Shown here in pieces: positions 1 to 6,573 of a stretch of 23,292 nt of DNA. The number at the start of each line of letters is the position of its first letter. Position 1 is the first letter of the stretch. Source of the DNA: JBDNIO01 sp041688215 (GTDB lineage: Bacteria > Pseudomonadota > Gammaproteobacteria > Nevskiales > Salinisphaeraceae); the NCBI GenBank assembly GCA_041688215.1, contig JBDNIO010000213.1:1-23292 (forward strand), in the 5' to 3' direction. The position numbers and the translations under genes were made by a program. Below the pieces are notes generated by a model. That model had not been told where the DNA came from. It searched no databases and saw only the letters and a program-made list of their open reading frames with translations.

Positions 1-290
1 GGTAGCGAAGGGCCGAAGGAATCGGAGGGTGTGCCCCTCGGTCCTCTGGACAGGAAGGTCTCAGATGTTTGCAAATGCAAAGCTCGCCAACATGTGTGCT
101 CTGGTAATCCCCGAGCCGTGGTCGGCAGCGAGAAATCTGTCAGGGTGGATCGAGACTTCGCAGGCTCAGGCGTCGCACCGAGTTTACTCAATGCGCGACG
201 ACCTCAACGATTCCAACCGCCCGGTGCGGACCCGCTTGCCGGGTGGTGTGGGAGGGGTCGGACAGGTAATCTGTCCGCCCCTATCCCGAT
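1..290 (+). mobile_element. 3' end of a group II intron (domains V and VI), partial
   Basis: The segment has no convincing protein. Its last 75 bases fold like the catalytic end of a group II intron. Domain V: a 9-bp lower helix (216-224 with 239-247, one G-U pair), a short upper helix (225-228 with 233-236) capped by GACC, and a 2-nt bulge TG at 237-238 on the 3' side. Domain VI: a long hairpin at 250-287 with an unpaired A at 283. This lies eight nucleotides from a CCCGAT end at 290, where a branch-point A is expected. The CCGCC...GGTGGTGTG signature resembles bacterial domain V sequences I know. The upper helix has one T-T mismatch, so activity is uncertain. Any intron-encoded reverse transcriptase would lie left of the window. 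Confidence 0.6.
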
Positions 291-320
291 TTGGGGGCGT
301 GACGTGAATTCGGAGTTGAA

Positions 321-1319
321 ATGAGCGACAGCGAGCAACTACAACAAACCGGTCTGGCCGAAATAGAGGCCGCGTCGGATCTGCGCGCGCTCGACGCCGT
401 GCGCGTGCACTACCTGGGCAAAAAAGGCGCGGTCACGCAATTGCTCAAGGGCCTGGGTGCATTACCGCCGGATGAGCGCCGCGCCGCCGGGCAGGGGATT
501 AACCTTGTAAAAAACAAACTCGCGCAAGCGATCGAGGCGCGTAAAAAGGAATTACAACAGGCAGATTTCGACGCCCGACTGGCCGGCGAAGCCGTTGACG
601 TAACGCTGCCGGGCCGTGTCGAAATGCCCGGCGCCCTGCACCCGATTACCCGCACTATGCGGCGCATCGAAAGTTTGCTGCGTCAGGCCGGCTTTCAAGT
701 GGCTGAAGGGCCGGAAATCGAAGACGATTACCATAACTTTACTGCGCTGAATATTCCGCCGGACCATCCCGCCCGCGCCATGCAGGATACCTTCTATGTA
801 GACGCGGGCGATTTAGTGCTGCGTACCCATACCTCGCCGGTGCAAATCCGCACCATGGAGCAGCAGCCGCCGCCGATCCGCATCATCGCGCCGGGCCGGG
901 TATACCGGCGGGATTCGGACCGTACGCATAGCCCCATGTTTCACCAGATCGAAGGCCTGTATATTGCCGAAGATGTCTGTTTTGCGGACTTGCGCGCGGA
1001 CCTGCAGGCTTTCCTGAACGCGTTCTTTGAAACTGATCTGGAACTGCGCTTTCGCCCTTCTTACTTTCCGTTTACCGAACCCTCTGCCGAAGTCGATATC
1101 GACGGTTTGAGCCTGGGCACCGGCAGCGGCTGGATGGAAGTACTTGGCTGCGGCATGGTGCATCCCAATGTGCTGGAAGCCGTCGGTATCGACGCCGAAC
1201 GCTACACCGGCTATGCCTTCGGCATGGGCGTGGAGCGCCTGGCCATGCTGCGCTACGGCGTGGATGATCTGCGCCTGTTCTATGAAAACGATCTGCGTTT
1301 TCTCCGCCAATTCACATGA
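321..1319 (+). CDS. pheS: Phenylalanine--tRNA ligase, alpha subunit
   Basis: This is the catalytic subunit of the alpha2-beta2 class II synthetase that charges tRNA-Phe in the cytoplasm. At 332 residues it is close to the 327 of E. coli. The N-terminal coiled-coil region (about 1-95) precedes the catalytic core. Motif 2 is at about 191-213 (GRVYRRDSDRTHSPMFHQIE) and motif 3 at about 300-313 (FGMGVERLAMLRYG). A299 in YAFGMG corresponds to the residue that sets amino-acid specificity in E. coli PheS (A294). The ATG at 321 has a GGAG ribosome site at 311-314. pheT follows after 18 bases. The usual upstream neighbour rplT is not visible; an apparent group II intron end lies there instead. No phenylalanine-rich leader peptide is visible within the 320 bases upstream. 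Confidence 0.97.
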   Translation: MSDSEQLQQTGLAEIEAASDLRALDAVRVHYLGKKGAVTQLLKGLGALPPDERRAAGQGINLVKNKLAQAIEARKKELQQADFDARLAGEAVDVTLPGRVEMPGALHPITRTMRRIESLLRQAGFQVAEGPEIEDDYHNFTALNIPPDHPARAMQDTFYVDAGDLVLRTHTSPVQIRTMEQQPPPIRIIAPGRVYRRDSDRTHSPMFHQIEGLYIAEDVCFADLRADLQAFLNAFFETDLELRFRPSYFPFTEPSAEVDIDGLSLGTGSGWMEVLGCGMVHPNVLEAVGIDAERYTGYAFGMGVERLAMLRYGVDDLRLFYENDLRFLRQFT

Positions 1320-1337
1320 TAAAGTCAGTATAAAACA

Positions 1338-3725
1338 ATGAAATTAAGTGAAAAATGGCTAAGGGAATGGGTGAATCCGCCGGTCGACACCCAGGCACTG
1401 TGCGAACAGTTGACCATGGCGGGTCTGGAGGTGGATTCGGTCAAACCTGCTGCCCCTGACCTGGCGGGTGTTGTCGTCGGCAGAATTGAAACCGTGCAAC
1501 CGTATCCTGATGCGGATTCACTCAAGCTCTGTAGTGTGAATATTGCTGCCAACGCGCAACTACAAATTGTTTGCGGTGCGCCCAATGCAGAAGCCGGCCT
1601 CACAGTTGCTGTTGCGACCACCGGAGCCAAACTACCAAACGGTACGCAAATTAAATCCAGCCAGATACGCGGCGTAGCCTCCGAAGGCATGTTGTGCTCT
1701 GCGGCTGAACTGGGGTTATCTGACGACAGCGAAGGCTTGCTGGTACTGAGCCCGCAAGCGCCTGTGGGCAAGTCACTGGATACATACCTGGGCCTGCAGG
1801 ATACGGTCATAGAAATCGACCTGACGCCCAACCGTGGCGATTGCCTGAGCCTGCGCGGGGTTGCGCGCGAAGTAGCGGTAGCCAACCGCATGCCGGTCGA
1901 GCGACCGTTCGCTGAAACGCCTGCCGTCGAAGGCTTGGACGTTGTTTCGGTATCAATTCAGGATGAATCAGCGTGCCCGGTATACGCCGGCCGCGTGATC
2001 ACCGGAATAGATACCGGCGCACGCAGCCCGGACTGGTTGCGAGAGCGGTTGCGCCGCGGCGGAATTCGTCCCATATCCCCGCTGGTCGACATTACCAACT
2101 ACGTCATGCTTGAACTAGGCCAGCCCATGCACGCGTTCGACCGCGCTCGCCTGAGTGGACCGATCGCTGTACGTTTCGCCAACGCCAATGAGGCTATCAG
2201 CCTGCTGGACGGTGGCGAGGTGAAGCTCGAAACCGACGCGCTGGTTATCGCCGACAACAGCGGCCCCATCGCAATTGCCGGCGTTATGGGCGGGGCAGCC
2301 ACCGCCATACAGCCGGGCAGCGAGGCAGTGTTTCTGGAAAGCGCCTGTTTCAGCCCGGCGGTTGTTGCGGGAATGGGGCGCCGCTACAAACGTCACACCG
2401 ATGCCCTGCACCGCTATGAGCGCGGCGTGGATCCGGGTCTGCAGGTCGCTGCCCTAGAGCGGGCTACGGCATTGATTCTGGAAATTACCGGCGGCCAGGC
2501 CGGCCCGGTCACGGTGGCTGGCACACCCACGCCAGCGCCAGCCAGCCCCATCCATTTACGCTACGCCCGAATAACCCGATTGCTGGGTAGCCAAATCGAC
2601 GCTGAAGAGATTGCCGATATCCTGCAGCGACTCGAAATGCAGATCAGCGAAACAGCAGAAGGCTGGCAGGTAACGCCACCCAGCTGTCGTTTCGACATCA
2701 TGCTGGAAGCCGATTTAATCGAAGAGGTTGCGCGCATCCACGGCTATAACCGTTTGCCCACCCGCGCCCAGCATGTGCCGGCACAAATCGCGCCGCAGTC
2801 CGAAGACAAGCTGGAATTGCAGCGTCTGCGGGAAGTCCTGCTGCAACGCGGCTACAACGAGGCGGTTACCTACAGCTTTGTCGAAGCGCAGTTACAGCAG
2901 CAACTCAAGCCCGATGCGCCCCCCGTTGACGTGGATAACCCCATTGCCGAGCAATACACGCAGATGCGCACCACGCTGTGGAGCAGTCTGTTGCCGGCAT
3001 GGTTACACAATACCCGTCGCCAGGAATCGCGCGTACGGCTATTCGAGTTTGGGCTGCGCTTTAAGCGCGATGCGCAGGCGCCCCTGGGTATCGCGCAACG
3101 CCTGACCTGTGCTGGTCTGATCAGCGGCAGCGCCCATCCGGAACATTGGCAAGAATCGGGTCGCGAAGTGGATATGTTCGACATCAAAGGCCATGTAGAG
3201 GCGTTACTTGCCTCCTGTGTGCGCGTAGAAGAAATAAGATTTACGGTTGGTAGCAATGCCGCACTGCACCCGGGGCGCTGTGCCCAGGTTTTCTCCTCCG
3301 ATACCTCGATAGGCTGGCTCGGGCAATTGCACCCGAAATTCAAAGAAGTATTTGGCAACAGAGAGTTGCCGTACTTATTTGAACTGGATTGCGAAAAAAT
3401 ATTAACGGCCAGCGTGCCGCGTATAGCCCCGATCCCGGAATTTCCGTGGATACGGCGAGATCTGGCTGTGGTGGTACCGGAGTCAGTCAATGCGGGCGAG
3501 TTGCGGGAATGCCTGTGGTCGGGACAATCCCAATACCTTCAGACAGTTAACATTTTTGACGTATTCCGTGGCAAAGACCTTGAACCCGGATTCAAGAGTG
3601 TCGCTTTAAGCTTGATTTTCCAAGATAAATCGAGCACGCTTACCGATAAGGGAGTGGATGAGGCTGTAACAGAACTTACGGCCCATCTGGGAGAGCGCTT
3701 CGGCGCGAAAATCAGAGGTCAATAG
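1338..3725 (+). CDS. pheT: Phenylalanine--tRNA ligase, beta subunit
   Basis: This is the large, non-catalytic subunit that binds tRNA-Phe and edits mischarged Tyr-tRNA. At 795 residues it equals the E. coli length. Domains recognisable in order: B1 at the N-terminus, an OB-fold tRNA-binding domain at about 39-148 (VCGAPN...GVASEGMLCS), B3/B4 editing region at about 210-390 (RGDCLSLRGVAREV leads into it; GGIRPISPLVDITNYVM inside it), B5 at about 400-475, and a C-terminal ferredoxin-fold anticodon-binding domain at about 700-795 (FPWIRRDLAVVV). It is cotranscribed with pheS (18-base gap) and ihfA (3-base gap). No strong ribosome site precedes the ATG at 1338, so coupling to pheS translation is likely. 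Confidence 0.97.
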   Translation: MKLSEKWLREWVNPPVDTQALCEQLTMAGLEVDSVKPAAPDLAGVVVGRIETVQPYPDADSLKLCSVNIAANAQLQIVCGAPNAEAGLTVAVATTGAKLPNGTQIKSSQIRGVASEGMLCSAAELGLSDDSEGLLVLSPQAPVGKSLDTYLGLQDTVIEIDLTPNRGDCLSLRGVAREVAVANRMPVERPFAETPAVEGLDVVSVSIQDESACPVYAGRVITGIDTGARSPDWLRERLRRGGIRPISPLVDITNYVMLELGQPMHAFDRARLSGPIAVRFANANEAISLLDGGEVKLETDALVIADNSGPIAIAGVMGGAATAIQPGSEAVFLESACFSPAVVAGMGRRYKRHTDALHRYERGVDPGLQVAALERATALILEITGGQAGPVTVAGTPTPAPASPIHLRYARITRLLGSQIDAEEIADILQRLEMQISETAEGWQVTPPSCRFDIMLEADLIEEVARIHGYNRLPTRAQHVPAQIAPQSEDKLELQRLREVLLQRGYNEAVTYSFVEAQLQQQLKPDAPPVDVDNPIAEQYTQMRTTLWSSLLPAWLHNTRRQESRVRLFEFGLRFKRDAQAPLGIAQRLTCAGLISGSAHPEHWQESGREVDMFDIKGHVEALLASCVRVEEIRFTVGSNAALHPGRCAQVFSSDTSIGWLGQLHPKFKEVFGNRELPYLFELDCEKILTASVPRIAPIPEFPWIRRDLAVVVPESVNAGELRECLWSGQSQYLQTVNIFDVFRGKDLEPGFKSVALSLIFQDKSSTLTDKGVDEAVTELTAHLGERFGAKIRGQ

Positions 3726-3728
3726 AAA

Positions 3729-4028
3729 GTGGCACTTACGAAAGCTAATCTCGCGGAAACCTTGTTTGAGCAGCTGGGTTTCAACAAGCGCGAATCCAAG
3801 GAATTTGTCGATTATTTCTTCGAAGAAATCAGAACTACGCTGGAAGCAGGCGAGTATGTAAAACTCTCCGGTTTTGGCAACTTTGAATTGCGCGACAAGA
3901 ATCAGCGGCCCGGCCGCAACCCCAAAACCGGTGAGGAAATTCCTATTTCGGCGCGGCGCGTTGTGACTTTCCGCCCCGGCCAGAAACTGCGCGCCCGGGT
4001 AGAAACCAACATTGATGAAAGCAGCTAA
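3729..4028 (+). CDS. ihfA: Integration host factor, alpha subunit (GTG start)
   Basis: IHF-alpha pairs with IHF-beta to bind and sharply bend DNA in nucleoid organisation, recombination and sigma54 promoter activation. The 99-residue product has the DNABII signature and the beta-arm motif RPGRNPKTGEEIPIS, with the intercalating proline at position 65 as in E. coli. The start is GTG at 3729, three bases after the pheT stop, with AGAGG at 3714-3718 inside the end of pheT. That puts ihfA in the pheST operon, the standard gammaproteobacterial order. An ATG in the same frame further in would remove the first helix, so GTG is preferred. Confidence 0.96.
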   Translation: MALTKANLAETLFEQLGFNKRESKEFVDYFFEEIRTTLEAGEYVKLSGFGNFELRDKNQRPGRNPKTGEEIPISARRVVTFRPGQKLRARVETNIDESS

Positions 4029-4380
4029 AACACTCCCGGAAATACCGGAGAAACGCTACTTCACTATCGGCGAAGTCAGCGAGCTGTGTGCCGTAAAACC
4101 ACATGTCTTGCGTTACTGGGAGCAGGAGTTCCCACAACTGCGGCCCGCCAAGCGCCGCGGAAACCGGCGTTATTACAAACAGCAGGATGTGCTGGTGGTG
4201 CGCGACATCCGCGAGCTGTTATATCAGCAGGGCTTCACCATCAGCGGCGCACGCAGTCAGCTGCGCGAAAAAGGCAAAGCCGTATCCATGGTTCCCGCCG
4301 GCAGCGCCGCGGATTCACTGAAAAAAATCCGTATGGAGCTGGAAGATATGGCCAAACAGCTCGGCAGCGATACTAAATAA
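4015..4380 (+). CDS. MerR-family regulator linked to ihfA
   Basis: This 121-residue protein begins with a MerR-type winged helix-turn-helix (about 15-82: YFTIGEVSELCAVKPHVLRY and RRGNRRYYKQQDV), followed by a short helical tail. It lacks the cysteine-rich effector segment of metal-sensing MerR proteins. This compact form downstream of ihfA is conserved in gammaproteobacteria, but I know of no established regulon. The ATG at 4015 overlaps the end of ihfA by 14 bases, which implies translational coupling; a TTG at 4012 is in frame but less likely. It closes the pheST-ihfA transcription unit. No strong terminator is seen before the tRNA gene. Confidence 0.9.
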   Translation: MKAAKTLPEIPEKRYFTIGEVSELCAVKPHVLRYWEQEFPQLRPAKRRGNRRYYKQQDVLVVRDIRELLYQQGFTISGARSQLREKGKAVSMVPAGSAADSLKKIRMELEDMAKQLGSDTK

Positions 4381-4423
4381 CGCCCATCTGCGAAAAAGGC
4401 TTTCCCGCGAGACAGGCTTTCGG

Positions 4424-4429
4424 TATCAT
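4424..4429 (+). promoter_or_regulatory. Possible -10 element of the tRNA-Pro gene
   Basis: TATCAT lies 11 bases before the first base of the tRNA, a normal distance for a tRNA promoter -10 box. The matching -35 position (TTTCCC at about 4401) is poor, so the tRNA could instead be read from the pheST-ihfA operon. Confidence 0.3.
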
Positions 4430-4440
4430 CCCCACCTCTT

Positions 4441-4517
4441 CGGGGTATAGCGCAGCTTGGTAGCGCGTCTGCATGGGGTGCAGAAGGTCGTAGGTTCGAA
4501 TCCTGCTACCCCGACCA
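4441..4517 (+). tRNA. tRNA-Pro, anticodon GGG
   Basis: The 77-nt cloverleaf is complete. The acceptor CGGGGTA pairs perfectly with TACCCCG and is followed by A and an encoded CCA end. The D arm is GCGC...GCGC. The anticodon stem TCTGC/GCAGA encloses the loop ATGGGGT, giving anticodon GGG (reads CCC and CCU proline codons). The T arm has GGTTCGAATCC. A tRNA-Pro after the ihfA-merR pair is also found in pseudomonads. Accessory DNA and repeats follow it on the right, but I see no duplicated 3' tRNA end that would mark an integrated element. Confidence 0.97.
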
Positions 4518-4624
4518 TATAATCAATGACTTAGCGCGTTCATAAATCATTCATGGAGATACTATGGAGAAACCCGCGCTAGTGTAGTGCGTTGGAATTA
4601 ACGCTACTTAAGCGGCGAGAACCT

Positions 4625-5048
4625 GTCATTGCGAGCGAAGCGCGGCAATTTAGTGCCGGAGTCGTTGTAAGTTATGCGGCTCGCCACTGGATTGCCGCGT
4701 CAGCCCCGTTAGGTTCACTGCGTTCAGCTCGCTTCGCTCGGGCTTCCTCTTAATGAACATAATATCTAAATTGCTGATTTTTAATGAACTTCGTACACGC
4801 TCAAAGTCAGGACGGACTGGAAGTTCGCAAAAACGCTTTGCTCTCTGCGTCTTTGCGAGCGCCCGCAGGGCGCGCGGCAATCCAGGGTACAGGCATCATC
4901 AAGTGGGTGCCGCAAGTAAGGCTCAGCCTGGATTGCCGCGTCGGCCTGCGGCCTCCTCGCAAAGACGATTTCCACCTTGCTCTGTAGCTGCACACGTTCA
5001 TTTCGGTTCGGGGCCGACCGGTAGGCGGACTGAGGTGCTCGCAATGAC
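4625..5048. repeat. Nested inverted-repeat (MITE-like) element
   Basis: The outer ends are a perfect 12-bp inverted repeat: GTCATTGCGAGC at 4625-4636 and GCTCGCAATGAC at 5037-5048. Inside is a second inverted pair at 4848-4886 and 4927-4967 (CGTCTTTGCGAG... and ...CTCGCAAAGACG, both with an internal CCTGGATTGCCGCG-type block). The type resembles the non-coding dispersed repeats with CATTGCGAG ends common in many bacteria. No believable protein is encoded here. The module at 4716-4741 recurs at 9560-9585 and 16749-16774. Confidence 0.6.
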
Positions 5049-5230
5049 GACTTTTCGCTTTTTCTTGGCTGTATAAGGTCTAAACAGAATGACGCACTCC
5101 ACTAGTTTTTGCGGATTAAGCCGCATTTAACGTCTTGCCACGGCACTTGCAAAACCCGCGTATGGATCTGGCCGCACGCCTGGCGGAGAGTATACGCGCG
5201 CATACGGTAGCGCCACGCGGGTAGCGCGGG
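5049..5230. other. Non-coding stretch downstream of the antitoxin gene
   Basis: This lies between the repeat element and the 3' end of the minus-strand antitoxin gene. I see no supported gene. An open frame on the minus strand (5116-5328) is mostly arginine/serine/proline-rich shadow of the antitoxin frame. Confidence 0.5.
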
Positions 5231-5566
5231 TTAAAAATCCAACTGCGACTGGGCAATGCCCAGCGCCTGGGCGATGCGGCTGCGGGTGGTTTTGCGCAGC
5301 TTGGCGTCCGGCGCTTCCATTTGCGCATAGGCGGGTTGGCTGATGCCCATACGCTGCGCCACGTCTTGCTGGGCCAGGCCCAGGTGTTCGCGCCAGGCGC
5401 GCGCGGGGCTGGCGCCGTCGACGGTGGCGGATACTACCGCGTTGGGGATGGTGGCCTCGGCCTGGCCGGCGGCGGTAAGCAGGCGGTTGAACTGGTCGAT
5501 GGGCACCACGGCGAAGCGGGCCACGCCGGCCTCGCTGATGGTTTGGTATTCAATAGGTGCGTTCAT
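5231..5566 (-). CDS. HTH-type antitoxin of a RelE-like toxin-antitoxin pair
   Basis: This 111-residue protein has an N-terminal region like that of prevent-host-death type antitoxins (ARFAVVPIDQFNRLL at about 16-30). A C-terminal Xre/Cro helix-turn-helix follows at about 55-105 (LGLAQQDVAQRMGISQPAYA). It should neutralise the toxin encoded just upstream and repress their shared promoter. Its ATG at 5566 overlaps the toxin stop by 17 bases, so the two are coupled. The toxin-first order is that of higBA-like modules. The symbol is left blank because family assignment within RelE/HigB/ParE is not decidable by eye. Confidence 0.85.
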   Translation of the reverse strand: MNAPIEYQTISEAGVARFAVVPIDQFNRLLTAAGQAEATIPNAVVSATVDGASPARAWREHLGLAQQDVAQRMGISQPAYAQMEAPDAKLRKTTRSRIAQALGIAQSQLDF

Positions 5567-5804
5567 TGCGTTTTTTAACCTCTTCGATGCGCACGATTTT
5601 CAGTGCGCCGGTGAATTCAAAAAAGACCCGGTAGCGGCCAATGCGCAGGCGGTAGCTGTATTGGTGGTTGGTTAAGGCTTTTACGTTCTGGCAATCGGGA
5701 AAATCGTGCAGCGCGTTTACACCGTCGCGAACCTGGACCTGCACGGGCCGATCAAGCTTGCGCAGTTGCTTGGCGGCTTTGCGGGTCCATTCAATTTCGC
5801 TCAT
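5550..5804 (-). CDS. RelE/ParE-superfamily toxin
   Basis: The 84-residue product carries the compact RelE/ParE toxin pattern: WTRKAAKQLRKLDRPVQVQV at the start and then NHQYSYRLRIGRYRVFFEF, where the conserved basic and aromatic residues sit. RelE-type members cleave mRNA on the ribosome and ParE-type members poison gyrase; the sequence alone does not decide between them. The ATG at 5804 is preferred to an upstream in-frame TTG at 5822, because the predicted transcription start lies between the two. The partner antitoxin overlaps its 3' end. Confidence 0.85.
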   Translation of the reverse strand: MSEIEWTRKAAKQLRKLDRPVQVQVRDGVNALHDFPDCQNVKALTNHQYSYRLRIGRYRVFFEFTGALKIVRIEEVKKRNERTY

Positions 5805-5821
5805 AGGTTGATTATAAGTCA

Positions 5822-5850
5822 AATATAAGTTATTGGCAATTCCAAGTCAA
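5822..5850 (-). promoter_or_regulatory. Sigma70 promoter of the toxin-antitoxin operon
   Basis: On the minus strand, TTGACT (5845-5850) and TATATT (5822-5827) are separated by exactly 17 bases. Transcription should start near 5815, leaving a leader of about ten bases before the toxin ATG at 5804. There is no clear ribosome site in that short leader. A second TATAAT (5811-5816) lies just downstream but has no -35 at the right distance. Confidence 0.65.
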
Positions 5851-5852
5851 AA

Positions 5853-6044
5853 TTAAAAAGTCTCATTGCTGTCCACGCAGCCCACCATTTTGTTGACGTT
5901 GCCGGTCGCCGATATTCCCAGGCCGCACAGCGACGATGCGGTGTTAAGGTTTTGCCAATTTCCTTGCGTCGGTTTGGGCCGGGCGTGCGCAAGCAAACGA
6001 TACTGGGCAGCGATAGCTGGGGCCGCTGGATTGGTCGAAAACAT
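5853..6044 (-). pseudogene. Possible C-terminal remnant of an unrecognised protein
   Basis: This open frame of 63 codons ends in a protein-like tail (NTASSLCGLGISATGNVNKM, then VGCVDSNETF and stop). The tail has two cysteines and Asn/Gly-rich composition, reminiscent of exported proteins or pilin ends. There is no signal peptide or upstream start with a ribosome site. It overlaps the opposite-strand frame at 5952-6281, so at most one of the two is real in the shared part. I do not recognise the family. Confidence 0.2.
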
Positions 6045-6281
6045 GTAGACACCATAAAGCGTTTTAGAAGTGGTAGCCGAGTTGTGATCGGCCCTGCATT
6101 CGCCTTACGCAAAGGTCCAGTGGCTGGGTTATTTGACCTTTCCCGCAAGTTTTCAAAAACGCTGGTTCCGGCGTTGCGTAAATACGCTGGGGAACGGTTT
6201 GATGTTGAGTTCGCTCTGGACGCTCTGCTGCGCCAGATGGCCGCCGAATTGCCGGCACTAACGGCTTACCAGGATGGCTAG
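5952..6281 (+). CDS. Hypothetical protein or gene remnant
   Basis: The frame opens at a TTG and ends at TAG 6281. Its first half has no protein character. The second half (from about residue 50) looks like a genuine helical protein: KFSKTLVPALRKY, then FDVEFALDALLRQMAAELP. It could be the C-terminal part of a decayed gene. No ribosome site or neighbour supports function, and no family is recognised. Confidence 0.25.
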   Translation: MPISLRRFGPGVRKQTILGSDSWGRWIGRKHVDTIKRFRSGSRVVIGPAFALRKGPVAGLFDLSRKFSKTLVPALRKYAGERFDVEFALDALLRQMAAELPALTAYQDG

Positions 6282-6328
6282 CTAACCCCGGCCATGCAGG
6301 TGTTTGCGCTGTAAATCAATTTAAATTT

Positions 6329-6392
6329 CGCCCAACGGGGTATGAAACCCCGCAGGGCGACCAAAGGGGAGAATCACGATTCTCCCCTTTGG
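6329..6392. repeat. Two stacked strong hairpins
   Basis: First hairpin, 6329-6359: CGCCC/GGGCG outer stem, small internal loop, CGGGGT/ACCCCG inner stem. Second, 6361-6392: a perfect 15-bp stem (CCAAAGGGGAGAATC with its complement) around a 2-nt AC loop. Neither is followed by a T run, so these are not ordinary terminators. A looser pairing of CCCC with CACGGGG continues to 6430. Candidates are a dispersed repeat, a structured RNA or a protein-binding palindrome. Confidence 0.6.
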
Positions 6393-6573
6393 AAACCCCA
6401 TCGCGCAGATCCCGCGGCAAGCCACGGGGAATTTTTAGGATTAACTGATCCTGAACGTGGATAAACGCCCTTGCAAGTTGTTGTTTTCATTGTCCGGAGA
6501 TGTATGAACCTGAGACCCTCTGGTATTAGTGATTTGCAATGCATTCAGCGCCACAAAAGCGGGAAACACAGGC

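Noticed and set aside
150..290. A T-box-like leader for pheS (AGGGTGGA motif near 160 followed by a hairpin)
   Set aside because: The conserved ACCGCG part is missing, T-boxes are not typical of this bacterial group, and the group II intron fold explains the hairpins better.
29..324. Two overlapping plus-strand open frames before pheS
   Set aside because: Their sequence (for example RTRLPGGVGGVG) is a translation of the intron domain V/VI region, so they are not genes.
813..1310. A 165-codon minus-strand frame opposite pheS
   Set aside because: It is a shadow of the pheS codon pattern with no independent support.
4501..6300. A genomic island integrated at tRNA-Pro
   Set aside because: No second copy of the tRNA 3' end and no integrase gene were found; only repeats and a TA pair are present.
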